From contig JAJYXE010000005.1 of NCBI GenBank assembly GCA_021791145.1, positions 1-21,498 of the forward strand: a stretch of DNA of 21,498 bases. The letters are read 5' to 3'. The DNA is from Actinomycetes bacterium (GTDB lineage Bacteria > Actinomycetota > Acidimicrobiia > Acidimicrobiales > RAAP-2). The notes below the pieces were generated by a model. The model was not told the origin of the DNA and did no database searches. It saw only the letters and a program-made list of their open reading frames with translations. Shown piece by piece: positions 7,818-14,965 of the stretch. Position 1 is the first letter of the stretch; every line of letters begins with the position of its first letter. The position numbers and the translations under genes are program-made.

Positions 7818-7851
7818 GGCCACAGCCCCGGGGGGCCGCCCCGGGGTGGCC
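7818..7851. terminator. GC-rich hairpin after acyl-CoA synthetase
   Basis: GGCCA at 7818-7822 pairs with TGGCC at 7847-7851, and CCCCGGGG at 7826-7833 pairs with CCCCGGGG at 7839-7846. The loop is 5 nt and there is a 3-nt bulge, so 13 base pairs in all, starting 30 bp after the stop. No T-run follows, which is common for terminators in high-GC actinobacteria. It could act in both directions. Confidence 0.5.
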
Positions 7852-8098
7852 GAGCCCGGCGCAGGCCCAGCCGCTCGTACTGCTCGGCCGCCACAGGAAA
7901 CCCCCGCGGCCGCCACAGGAAGTCCAGCGCGCCGACCAGCATGTCGCGGCGGGCCGGCATGCAGGGCAGCGGCCGGCGGGCGGGGCTTCTCCACGCACGG
8001 GCCCCTGCCCGGGCCCGGCGCCCGTGCCGGTCGTCGTCGTGGGCAGGGATGGCATCGTCACTCGCCGCTCCTCGCTCGTGAACGAGGACCGTGACAGG

Positions 8099-8121
8099 GG
8101 GCGGCGGGCTGCCGTCCGCCC
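8099..8121. terminator. Candidate terminator of the catabolic operon
   Basis: GGGCGGCGG at 8099-8107 pairs with CCG-T-CCGCCC at 8112-8121, giving nine base pairs, a 4-nt loop and one bulged T. On the minus strand it lies about 63 nt past the monooxygenase stop. A smaller CCCC/GGGG hairpin at 8162-8172 is closer to the stop. No T-run is present. Confidence 0.35.
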
Positions 8122-8183
8122 GTCCGGCCAGGGCAGAGCTCCGATCCTGTCTGTCTCCACTCCCCGCCGGGGCGACCGATGTC

Positions 8184-9725
8184 CTACCTCGATTCGAGCC
8201 CGGCGACCAGCTGGTCCGTGAGCACCTCGAGGCGGTCGGCGATGCCGAGGACGTAACGGTCCGGGCGCACGACGGCGACGGGCGCCGGGAGCGCGTCGAG
8301 CCATGCCCGCAGCTTCGGGTACGCACCGGGCACGTCGGCAGCGCGCACCATCCGGCCCACACCGGTCCGCTCCCACCACGCGCCCGCCCCGCCGATCGTT
8401 CCATCGTCGCGCACGAAGGCGACGAAGCCCGAGCCAAGCCACTCGTCGGAAGGAACGCCGCCGGCAGGGATGTCCTGGGGCAAGAGCTTGCCTCCCCCTG
8501 AGGACACCAACGGGCCCGGCTCGAGCGCCGGCAGTCGGAAGCCCAGCCGCGCCCCGAGCGCCTCCTCCCCGGCGGCCACGACCCGCCGGCGGCCCTCGAC
8601 CTCGTCGTCCGTCGATGCGCAGATGAACCGGCCCAGCCGCACGGCGGCGTCGATGATCGACGAGACATGGGGCCGCCGCTCGGCCTCGTACGTGTCCAGG
8701 ACGAAATCGCCGGCCTCGCCGCGCCGAACGAGATCGAGCTTCCACGCGAGGTTGGCGGCGTCGCGAATCCCTGAGCACATGCCCTGGCCGAGGAAGGGCG
8801 GCATGACGTGGGCTGCGTCCCCGAGGACGAAGACCCCGCCATCGCGCCACCGCGACGCCACGCCCCCCTGGAACGTGTACGACGCGGTCCGCTCCACTCG
8901 CTCGTAGCGCACCCCCGGCAGGGCGTGCGCGATGAGGGCGTCCCGCCACGCCTCGTCGCGCAGCATCGCCTCGGCCGTCTCGCCGGGCATTGCCTGGCAC
9001 TCGAGCCGGTACCGCCGACCGGGCATGGGAAGCAGCGTCATCGGCCGCCGCCGATCGCACACCTGGACGGCGATGTCGTCCGTGACGACCCCCTCGCCGA
9101 GCACCAGGTCGAAGATGAACCAGTCCTCCTCGAACCCCGACAGCACGCGATCGGCACCGATGGCGGCCCGCACGGTGCTGTTCACGCCGTCGCACCCGAG
9201 CACGAAGCGAGCCACCAGATCGAGCGCCGAGCCGTCGCGACGTCTCGCCCGGACGCGGTAACCGTCCCCGGCGCGCTCGATCGCCTCGACCTCGACACCG
9301 AGCTCGAGCCGGGCGGTGTCGTAGCCCTCGGCCGAACGACGCAGCAGCCGGTCGAAGTACGGCTGATGAAAGTAGGAGCTCCCCGGATAACCGGAGACCG
9401 TCTCAGCGTTGGCCCCGATGGTGTAGAGCGGTCGGCGGTCGGCGTCGACGAACACCGACCCCTCGTTGGCTCGCAGCTCGGACAGTAGGTCGCCCGCGCA
9501 CCCGATCTCCTGCAGCACCCGGAGACCCATGTGGTCGATGTGGGCGGCGCGCGGGAGCGGGAAGATGTCGAGCTCGCGGTCGCACGCCCACACCGACAGG
9601 CCCCGCCTGGCGAGCAGGCTCGTCACCACGGCCCCGACCGGGCCCAGCCCGACGACGGCGACGTCGGCAGTCACCCTGCCGTCCCCGGCAGCCCCCCTGT
9701 CGTCCTCGGCATGCGTGCGCTGCAT
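8184..9725 (-). CDS. Class A FAD-dependent monooxygenase (MhpA-like)
   Basis: This 513-residue flavoprotein hydroxylase shows all three class A fingerprints: the FAD GxGxxG (GLGPVG, 26-31), the DG motif (GCDGVNSTVRAAIG, Asp179-Gly180) and the GD motif (VLGDAAHVMPPFLGQG, Gly302-Asp303). The region after DG and the length resemble MhpA-type 3-(3-hydroxyphenyl)propionate hydroxylases and related phenol or polyketide hydroxylases. These use NAD(P)H and O2 to hydroxylate activated aromatic rings. I chose the ATG at 9725, with GGGGAG 8 nt upstream; two earlier in-frame starts reach 9770. It is the last gene of the operon, 23 bp after the LLM-class gene. An aromatic or ring-enolic intermediate is likely, but the substrate is not shown. 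Confidence 0.85.
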   Translation of the reverse strand: MQRTHAEDDRGAAGDGRVTADVAVVGLGPVGAVVTSLLARRGLSVWACDRELDIFPLPRAAHIDHMGLRVLQEIGCAGDLLSELRANEGSVFVDADRRPLYTIGANAETVSGYPGSSYFHQPYFDRLLRRSAEGYDTARLELGVEVEAIERAGDGYRVRARRRDGSALDLVARFVLGCDGVNSTVRAAIGADRVLSGFEEDWFIFDLVLGEGVVTDDIAVQVCDRRRPMTLLPMPGRRYRLECQAMPGETAEAMLRDEAWRDALIAHALPGVRYERVERTASYTFQGGVASRWRDGGVFVLGDAAHVMPPFLGQGMCSGIRDAANLAWKLDLVRRGEAGDFVLDTYEAERRPHVSSIIDAAVRLGRFICASTDDEVEGRRRVVAAGEEALGARLGFRLPALEPGPLVSSGGGKLLPQDIPAGGVPSDEWLGSGFVAFVRDDGTIGGAGAWWERTGVGRMVRAADVPGAYPKLRAWLDALPAPVAVVRPDRYVLGIADRLEVLTDQLVAGLESR

Positions 9726-9748
9726 GGCTCCCTCTCCCCTCATCGTCC

Positions 9749-10690
9749 TCACGCCGTTCCTCCGCCGCACTGGTCGCGGCTCGCCTCAGCGGCGCTCGCC
9801 CCGTCGCCGTCGTGCCCGACGCCGGCGATCCAGCCGAGCGCGTCCCGTCCACTGGTCTCGTCGCGCCCGTGGGGGATCCACACGATCTGCGAGATCCCGA
9901 GCCCGCGAAGCCGCTCGACCCGGTCCTCGAGCTCGCCGCGGGTCCGGGGGACGGTGACGGCGACGCTCAGAGGAACCGGGTCGTCCCGACCAGCGGCGCG
10001 ACACGCCTCGGCGATGGCCGCCTTGGCGCCCTCGATCCGCCCGGGGTCGGCGCCGATGCCGTGCCACCCCGCTCCCTCGTGGCGCGCCACCCGTTCGAAG
10101 ACCCGCCTTCCCGCGCCGGCGATCCACAAGCTGGGTCGCCCGGCCTGGACAGGCAGCGGCCGCACCGTCACCGGAGGGAACGAGACCTCCCGGCCGTCGA
10201 AGGAACCCCTGCCGTCTCGCCACAACGTCTCGAGCACCACGAGTTGCTCGTCGAGCCGCGTCCCGCGGGTGGCGAACGGCTTGCCGAGGGCCCGGTACTC
10301 CTCCTCCCACCACCCGGCCCCGACGGCGAGGTCGAGACGCCCCTCGCAGAGGACGTCGAGCGAGGTGAGCTGCTTGACGGTGGCCAGCGTGTCGCGCATG
10401 GGCAGCACCAGCACACTGGTGCCCAGGCGGACCCGCTCCGTGCCACCGGCGATCGTCGCTAGGGTGACGAGCGCCTCGAGGTACCCGTCCTCGGGGTCGA
10501 AGGGCACGTCCCCCGTCCTGCTATAGGGGTAGGTGCCGGCGTGGTCGACCGGGTGGACGAGGTGGTCGCTGACCCACACCGAGTCGAGACCGGCGTCCTC
10601 CGCTTCGACAGCCAGGCCCAGGACCTCGCCCCGGTTGGCAAGCCGTCCCGACTGGGGGAGCTGGAGGCCGTGCCGCACGCCTCCGCTCAT
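9749..10690 (-). CDS. LLM-class (probably F420-dependent) oxidoreductase
   Basis: This 313-residue TIM-barrel protein belongs to the luciferase-like family. Visible family features are DSVWVSDHLVHP at about 36-47, VRLGTSVLVLPMRDT at 87-101, LDVLCEGRLDLAVGAGWW at 111-128 and EEYRALGKPFATRG, then LDEQLVVLETLW. Members use FMNH2 or F420, and the SDH and GAGW patterns are common in the actinobacterial F420-dependent branch, but the cofactor is not proven here. The ATG at 10690 overlaps the ligase stop by ATGA, so the two are translationally coupled. The family includes dehydrogenases, reductases and oxygenases. A redox step on the CoA-activated or free substrate is the reasonable reading. Confidence 0.82.
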   Translation of the reverse strand: MSGGVRHGLQLPQSGRLANRGEVLGLAVEAEDAGLDSVWVSDHLVHPVDHAGTYPYSRTGDVPFDPEDGYLEALVTLATIAGGTERVRLGTSVLVLPMRDTLATVKQLTSLDVLCEGRLDLAVGAGWWEEEYRALGKPFATRGTRLDEQLVVLETLWRDGRGSFDGREVSFPPVTVRPLPVQAGRPSLWIAGAGRRVFERVARHEGAGWHGIGADPGRIEGAKAAIAEACRAAGRDDPVPLSVAVTVPRTRGELEDRVERLRGLGISQIVWIPHGRDETSGRDALGWIAGVGHDGDGASAAEASRDQCGGGTA

Positions 10691-12285
10691 CCGCGTCGCC
10701 ACGACGCGTGGAACCTGCCGTCCTCGACGACGCTCCGCAACACGTGCTTTTGGACCTTGCCAGTCGCCGTGCGCGGCAGCTGGGCCACGGCGTAGACCTG
10801 CTCGGGGAGCTTGTAGGTCGCCAGGCCGCTGTCGGCTGCCTGGCGGACGATGTCGGCCAGCCTCTCCTCGCTCGCATGATCGTCGACGACGATGCACGCG
10901 CAGCACTGCTCGCCGAGGCGTTCGTCGGCGACGCCGACGACGGCGGCGTCCGTCACGCCCTCGACGCCCAGAAGCGCGTGCTCGACCTCGCTCGCCGAGA
11001 TGTTCATCCCCCCGCGGATGATGATCTCCTTCTTCCGGTCGACGATACGGAGGTACCCCTCCTCCCCGAGGACCCCGATGTCCTCGGTCCGGGCCCAGCC
11101 GCCGTCGGTAGTGAGGGAGCGCAGCCCGCCGTCCGTCAGGAGCCCGACGCACACGCTGGTGCCGCGCACCTCGATCTCCCCGGCCACGCCCCGGTCCTCC
11201 TCCCCGCCGGCCTCGGTCACCACCCGGACGTCAATGCCGGGCAGGGGCGGTCCGTCCGAGGCGCGCCGGTAGGCGAGCGGGGCCTCCGGCCGGTGGCACG
11301 TCATGACGAGCGCCTCGGTCGAGCCGTAGAGCCGGAGCACCTTCATGCCCACGTCGTCCGCTTCGTCGACGAGCGCCGGTGGAACCGGCGCCCCGCCGCA
11401 GGTGTACGCGCGCAGGTACCCGTGGGAGGTTCCCGAGGCCCGGAGCAGGTCGACGATGCCCCGCAGGAAGGTCGGCGCGGCGAGGGTGTAGCTGCACCGC
11501 GCCGACTCGATCAGCTTGAGCCCGTCCTCGGGGTCCCAGACGTCCTGCAGCGCCACGGTGCACCCGAGCGTGAGGCCGAGGCGCACGCCGAAGTTGAGGC
11601 CGGTCGAGTGCCCGACGGGCGAGGGGACCCAGACGACGTCGTCACGCGTCAACGACAGCGCCTCGGCCATTCCCGCGATGTTGGACCCCACCGTCCGCTC
11701 GCTGTGGAGCACGCCCTTGGGCGCCGCCTGGGTTCCCGAGGTGAAGATGAGCTCGGAGGCCTCGATGCCGAGCCGCTGGTTGAGGGGCACGCCGCCCCTC
11801 CCTGCGGCGAGCGCACCGGCCAGCGCGTCGGCGAGGTCTCCCTGGCCCTGCTCGATGGTGACGTGGGCGATCGGCAAGCCGTCACGGTCCATCGCCTCGT
11901 ACATGGCGGCGAAGTCGAAGTTCCGATAGTGGCGCGGGCTGACCATGAGCGCGGGCTTCGCCCGCTCGCGCACGCCCTCGAGCTCGTTACGCCGGTACCC
12001 GGGGAGGAGCGGGTTGAGGACCGCCCCGCACTCAAGGACCGCGCAGTCGACGACGACCGTCTCGTACCAGTTCGGCAGCTGCACCGAGACGACCGAGCCG
12101 TCGATCCCGCCGGCGGAGCGCAGCGTGGCGACGCACCGTTCGACGTCGGCGAGCAACGCCGCGTAGCTCACCGCGCGGCCGGTCTTCCCCTCGACGACGG
12201 CGACCTTCTCTGGCTCCTCCTCGGCGTGCCGCCGCAGCGTGGCGACGACGGACCTTCCCTCTTCGGCTCGTTCGTTCACGTCCAC
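10687..12285 (-). CDS. Acyl-CoA ligase (AliA/cyclohexanecarboxylate-CoA ligase-like)
   Basis: This 532-residue AMP-forming ligase has the phosphate loop TSGTQAAPKGVLH, YGSTEAL, the hinge region RTEDIGVLGEEGYLRIVDRK followed by KEIIIRGGMNISASEVE, and the catalytic lysine in TATGKVQK (about Lys510). The TSGTQAxPKG and GGMNIS variants are typical of actinobacterial ligases for alicyclic, aromatic or short branched acids rather than of classic FadD. I chose the GTG at 12285 because GGGAGG lies about 12 nt upstream; a second GTG at 12279 is possible. The frame stays open to 12654 without protein-like sequence. It is 74 bp after the MaoC gene and overlaps the LLM-class gene by 4 bp. It probably performs the entry activation of the imported acid. 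Confidence 0.87.
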   Translation of the reverse strand: MDVNERAEEGRSVVATLRRHAEEEPEKVAVVEGKTGRAVSYAALLADVERCVATLRSAGGIDGSVVSVQLPNWYETVVVDCAVLECGAVLNPLLPGYRRNELEGVRERAKPALMVSPRHYRNFDFAAMYEAMDRDGLPIAHVTIEQGQGDLADALAGALAAGRGGVPLNQRLGIEASELIFTSGTQAAPKGVLHSERTVGSNIAGMAEALSLTRDDVVWVPSPVGHSTGLNFGVRLGLTLGCTVALQDVWDPEDGLKLIESARCSYTLAAPTFLRGIVDLLRASGTSHGYLRAYTCGGAPVPPALVDEADDVGMKVLRLYGSTEALVMTCHRPEAPLAYRRASDGPPLPGIDVRVVTEAGGEEDRGVAGEIEVRGTSVCVGLLTDGGLRSLTTDGGWARTEDIGVLGEEGYLRIVDRKKEIIIRGGMNISASEVEHALLGVEGVTDAAVVGVADERLGEQCCACIVVDDHASEERLADIVRQAADSGLATYKLPEQVYAVAQLPRTATGKVQKHVLRSVVEDGRFHASWRRG

Positions 12286-12359
12286 GGTGCGTCGCGTCCT
12301 CCCTGCTCCCCGGCGGCCCGCGTGACCGCCCGCTCGACCTGCTGTCCCACTGCCCGCGC

Positions 12360-12830
12360 CTACCCGTCCGCCCGGCGGGCCATGACGGCGACGGTCTCGA
12401 ACGAGAGCAGCTCGTCGGCGCCGTCGACCAGGTGCAGCTGCAGCTGCACCATGCCCTTGCCCTTGCTGCTCACCCAGGTACGCGTCACCCGGACCCTGGC
12501 CCGGACCCGGACCCCCGGCTCCATCGGGCGGACCCAGCGGGCGTGCTCGAGCGCCACGCCGGCCACCGCGTCCTCGCCGAAGACGCCGATGTCGAGCCAC
12601 AGCTGCCAGGTGACGGCGAGGCCGAGGTACCCCGAAGCGATGACCGGCGCGCATCGGTCGGCGGCCGGCCTGTCGGCGACCGGCCCGTCGGCGACCGGCC
12701 TCTGGGCCGAGGCGCCGACGTGGATGGCCTGGCGGTCGTAGAGCTCGGCGAAGGCGAGCATCTCCCCGAGCGAGACGACGCGCTCGTCCGACTCGTACTC
12801 CGTTCCCTCGACGAACTCCTCGTACTTCAC
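12360..12830 (-). CDS. MaoC-like (R)-hydratase with repeat insertion
   Basis: This 156-residue hot-dog-fold protein of the MaoC/hydratase-2 type adds water across 2-enoyl-CoA double bonds. The catalytic pair is visible in FAELYDRQAIHV, with Asp32 and His37 spaced as in the family. IASGYLG, the conserved WV(R)PMEPGVRVR segment and the last strand follow. Between the catalytic loop and IASG there is an extra run, RPVAD-GPVAD-RPAAD (residues 44-58), from a 15-bp triplication, where relatives have a short link. The GTG at 12830 has GGAGG 7 nt upstream, a strong ribosome site. It stands alone, not fused to DUF35 as in ChsH2. It probably supplies the beta-hydroxyl for the aldolase-like protein, or hydrates an unsaturated side chain. 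Confidence 0.8.
   Translation of the reverse strand: MKYEEFVEGTEYESDERVVSLGEMLAFAELYDRQAIHVGASAQRPVADGPVADRPAADRCAPVIASGYLGLAVTWQLWLDIGVFGEDAVAGVALEHARWVRPMEPGVRVRARVRVTRTWVSSKGKGMVQLQLHLVDGADELLSFETVAVMARRADG
12657..12702 (-). repeat. Three 15-bp repeats inside the MaoC-like gene
   Basis: On the plus strand, tcggcggccggcctg, tcggcgaccggcccg and tcggcgaccggcctc follow each other without a gap. In the gene's frame they encode five-residue units (RPVAD, GPVAD, RPAAD). The length is a multiple of three, so the frame is kept. It looks like a slippage expansion in a surface loop next to the active site. Confidence 0.85.
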
Positions 12831-12931
12831 GGGCGTTCCTCCGCTCGTCCGGCCGCAGGCGCTCCGGCCGTGGACGCTCCCGTCGACCTGCGGCACCTCG
12901 GCTCCCCCTGGCTGCGCACGCCCGTCACCGC

Positions 12932-13726
12932 TCAGTTCGTCAGCAGTCCGCCGTCGACGGGCAGCGTGACCCCGGTGATGAACGACGCGTCCGGGCCGGC
13001 GAGGAAGCACACAGCCGCCGTGAACTCACCGAGCTCGCCCATTCGCCCCAGCGGGACGCGCCGGGCCACGATGTCGGCGAGGTAGTCGGGCGCAAGCTCG
13101 TCGGTCATCTCCGTGGCGAAGAAGCCCGGTGCGATGGCGTTCACCCGGATGCCCTTGCGGCCGCTCCACTGCTGTGCGAGGTCGCGAGTGAGCCCGACGA
13201 TCGCCGCCTTGCTCGACGCGTACGCGGCCTGCGGCAGGCCGGCCGAGGTGAACGCGAGGATGCTCGTGACGTTGACGATGGACGACCCGGGCCGCATGCG
13301 CCGTGCGCACGCCTGGGCCGCCCAATAGGAGCCCATCAGGTTCGTGTCGACGACCGACCGGAACGCGTCGGGCTCCTCGCGCGTCGCCGGCACGGCGGCG
13401 CCCACGCCGGCAGCGTTCACCAGCACGTCGACCGCTCCGAACCGCTGGACGGCCAGCTCGGCGAGGCGTTCGCAGTCCGACGGGCTCGTCACGTCGGCCG
13501 CCCGGCAGGCGATCGCCCCGCCAGCGCTCTTGACCTCGGCCACGAGCTGCTCGAGCCGGTCGACCCGGCGGGCCCCGGCGACGACGCGTGCGCCGCGGCG
13601 GGCGAATTCCGCCGCCGAGCCCGCGCCGAGGCCCGAGCTCGCCCCGGTGACGACCACGACCTTTCCGTCGAACGACGGTCCTCCTGCCGGCGACGCTCCT
13701 TCTGCGAACGGCTGTCCCGTGGGCAT
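12932..13726 (-). CDS. SDR-family dehydrogenase
   Basis: This is a 264-residue classical short-chain dehydrogenase. It has the cofactor motif TGASSGLG at 27-34, NAAG at 104-107, and the catalytic Ser155, Tyr169 and Lys173 (YASSK), then IAPGFFATEM and a C-terminal PVDGG. GARRVDRL after the second strand suggests NADP(H), as basic residues there usually do. The likely reaction is oxidation of a hydroxyl or reduction of a keto group on an acyl-CoA or ring substrate. The ATG at 13726 is preceded by AAAGGAG and GGGAG. It is the first gene after the importer and lies 101 bp before the MaoC gene. The substrate is not readable from sequence. Confidence 0.87.
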   Translation of the reverse strand: MPTGQPFAEGASPAGGPSFDGKVVVVTGASSGLGAGSAAEFARRGARVVAGARRVDRLEQLVAEVKSAGGAIACRAADVTSPSDCERLAELAVQRFGAVDVLVNAAGVGAAVPATREEPDAFRSVVDTNLMGSYWAAQACARRMRPGSSIVNVTSILAFTSAGLPQAAYASSKAAIVGLTRDLAQQWSGRKGIRVNAIAPGFFATEMTDELAPDYLADIVARRVPLGRMGELGEFTAAVCFLAGPDASFITGVTLPVDGGLLTN

Positions 13727-13762
13727 TGCTCCCTGGCTCCTTTCCGAGGCCTTCCGACCAAC

Positions 13763-13784
13763 GGGCCCGATCTGTAGGGCCCGA
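13763..13784. promoter_or_regulatory. GGGCCCGA direct repeat upstream of SDR gene
   Basis: GGGCCCGA occurs at 13763-13770 and 13777-13784, 14 bp apart. The core GGGCCC is itself palindromic. It lies in the 168-bp gap between permease and SDR genes, about 37 bp before the SDR start. It could be an internal operator or an attenuating structure. I see no clear -35/-10 pair. Confidence 0.2.
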
Positions 13785-13894
13785 CCTGACAATCCCGGGG
13801 TGCGGAGCCCTTCAGGCGGGGCCCGGCCCGCGGCACCTCCACCCTGCGGGCGGGCACGACGCTGTGCCCACCGCCGCGGTTCGCGCCGTTCCCG

Positions 13895-14959
13895 CTAGGC
13901 GCTGGCCCGGCGCTTCCCGATGGCGGAGACGCTCACAGCGAGCACGAGCGCGGCTCCGTAAAACAGCTGCTGGATGTAGCTCTGCGCTCCAAGGAGCTCG
14001 AGCCCGGCAATGCCCGTGCTCAGGAAGTACACGGCGACGAAGGTGCCCAGCGGATTGAACCGACCGGGCTGGATCGACGTCGACCCGAGGAACACGGCGG
14101 CGAAGGCGGGGAGCAGGAACGCCGTGCCCGACGACGGGTCGGCGGCTCCAGTCGTGCCCAGGTAGAGCACCCCTGCCAGCGCGCCGACGACACCCGAGAC
14201 GACGAGGGACCCCATGCGCACCCGGTCGGTCCGCACGCCGGTGAGCCTCGCCACCTCACGGGCCTGGCCGACGAAGAGCATCCGCCGGCCCAACGGCGTC
14301 AGGCCCACGACGTAGAGGACCACCAGCGTGGCAGCGAGGCCGTACCAGAACTCAAGCGGGATGCCGAGGAAGGTGTTGGAGAACACCCACGCCGTGAGCC
14401 CGTGCGACACGCCGGTGATCGTCAGGGAGTTCGACACCCAGAAGGTCAGCCCGGCGAGCACCGTCCCGGTGCCGAGCGTGATGATGAACGAGTCCTTGCG
14501 CAGCTTGACGACGACGAGCGCGTTCACGAAGCCGACCACCGCACCGATGGCGATGCCGACGAGGCCGGCGACCACCACCGGCCAGTGGTGGTTGACGTTC
14601 AGGATGGCGGTCACCATCCCGGCGAAGGCCAGCGTGTTGGCCGCAGACAGGTCGAAGTCCCCGGTCAGGAGCGGCACGGACAGGCCGAGGGCCAGCACGA
14701 GCAGCACCGCTTGGGACCCGAAAATGTTGGCGAAATTCCTCGTCGTGAGGAACGTCGAGGGCTCGGCCAGGCCGAAGACCACGACGACCACGACCCAGAG
14801 CCCCGGCAGGATGCTCGCCTCGACGAGCTGGCGACGTCGTCGCGCCGGACGGCCCGAGCGCGCCCCCGGAGGCCCGCCCCTCACTGCGGCGGCGCCGGTC
14901 GCCGCGTCGGAGCGCACCTCGACCGCTACGGCGTCGTCTTTCACCCCCAACCCCTTCAT
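13895..14959 (-). CDS. ABC importer permease (RbsC-like)
   Basis: This 354-residue integral membrane protein is of the BPD_transp_2 type, the permease of ribose/galactose-class importers. After a basic, Ala/Gly-rich N-terminal stretch of about 45 residues come roughly eight to ten hydrophobic segments. They include LALGLSVPLLTGDFDLS, the family's conserved region, a cytosolic loop GLTPLGRRMLFVGQAREVARLTGV that contacts the ATPase, and FAAVFLGSTSIQPGRFNPLGT. I prefer the ATG at 14959, with GGAG 9 nt upstream, over the GTG at 14965, which directly follows the ATPase stop. It is the only permease gene seen, so it probably forms a homodimer. The sugar-type family does not prove a sugar substrate, since similar importers take up other polar compounds. 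Confidence 0.88.
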   Translation of the reverse strand: MKGLGVKDDAVAVEVRSDAATGAAAVRGGPPGARSGRPARRRRQLVEASILPGLWVVVVVVFGLAEPSTFLTTRNFANIFGSQAVLLVLALGLSVPLLTGDFDLSAANTLAFAGMVTAILNVNHHWPVVVAGLVGIAIGAVVGFVNALVVVKLRKDSFIITLGTGTVLAGLTFWVSNSLTITGVSHGLTAWVFSNTFLGIPLEFWYGLAATLVVLYVVGLTPLGRRMLFVGQAREVARLTGVRTDRVRMGSLVVSGVVGALAGVLYLGTTGAADPSSGTAFLLPAFAAVFLGSTSIQPGRFNPLGTFVAVYFLSTGIAGLELLGAQSYIQQLFYGAALVLAVSVSAIGKRRASA

Positions 14960-14965
14960 CGGCAC

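Larger units (their letters stand above)
7789..8183. other. 395-bp intergenic region without a convincing gene
   Basis: This lies between the converging stops of the acyl-CoA synthetase and the FAD monooxygenase. It contains strong GC-rich hairpins described separately. A minus-strand frame starting at 7960 (MPARRDMLVGALDFLWRP) has a protein-like first 30 residues, then becomes Pro/Gly/Arg-rich and runs into the synthetase gene. I regard it as a possible gene remnant at most. Confidence 0.6.

Noticed and set aside
7727..7960. Small minus-strand gene starting MPARRDML
   Set aside because: Only the first 30 residues look protein-like, there is no clear ribosome site, and the frame ends inside the acyl-CoA synthetase gene.
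5313..8081. A 922-residue plus-strand reading frame, and a similar 712-residue one at 4289-6427
   Set aside because: Both run antisense to or out of frame with well-supported genes and have Arg/Pro/Ser/Ala-rich, low-complexity products. Long empty frames are expected at this GC content.
12286..12654. Extension of the acyl-CoA ligase to 12654
   Set aside because: It would run through most of the MaoC-like gene in another frame with non-protein-like composition. The GTG at 12285 has a ribosome site.
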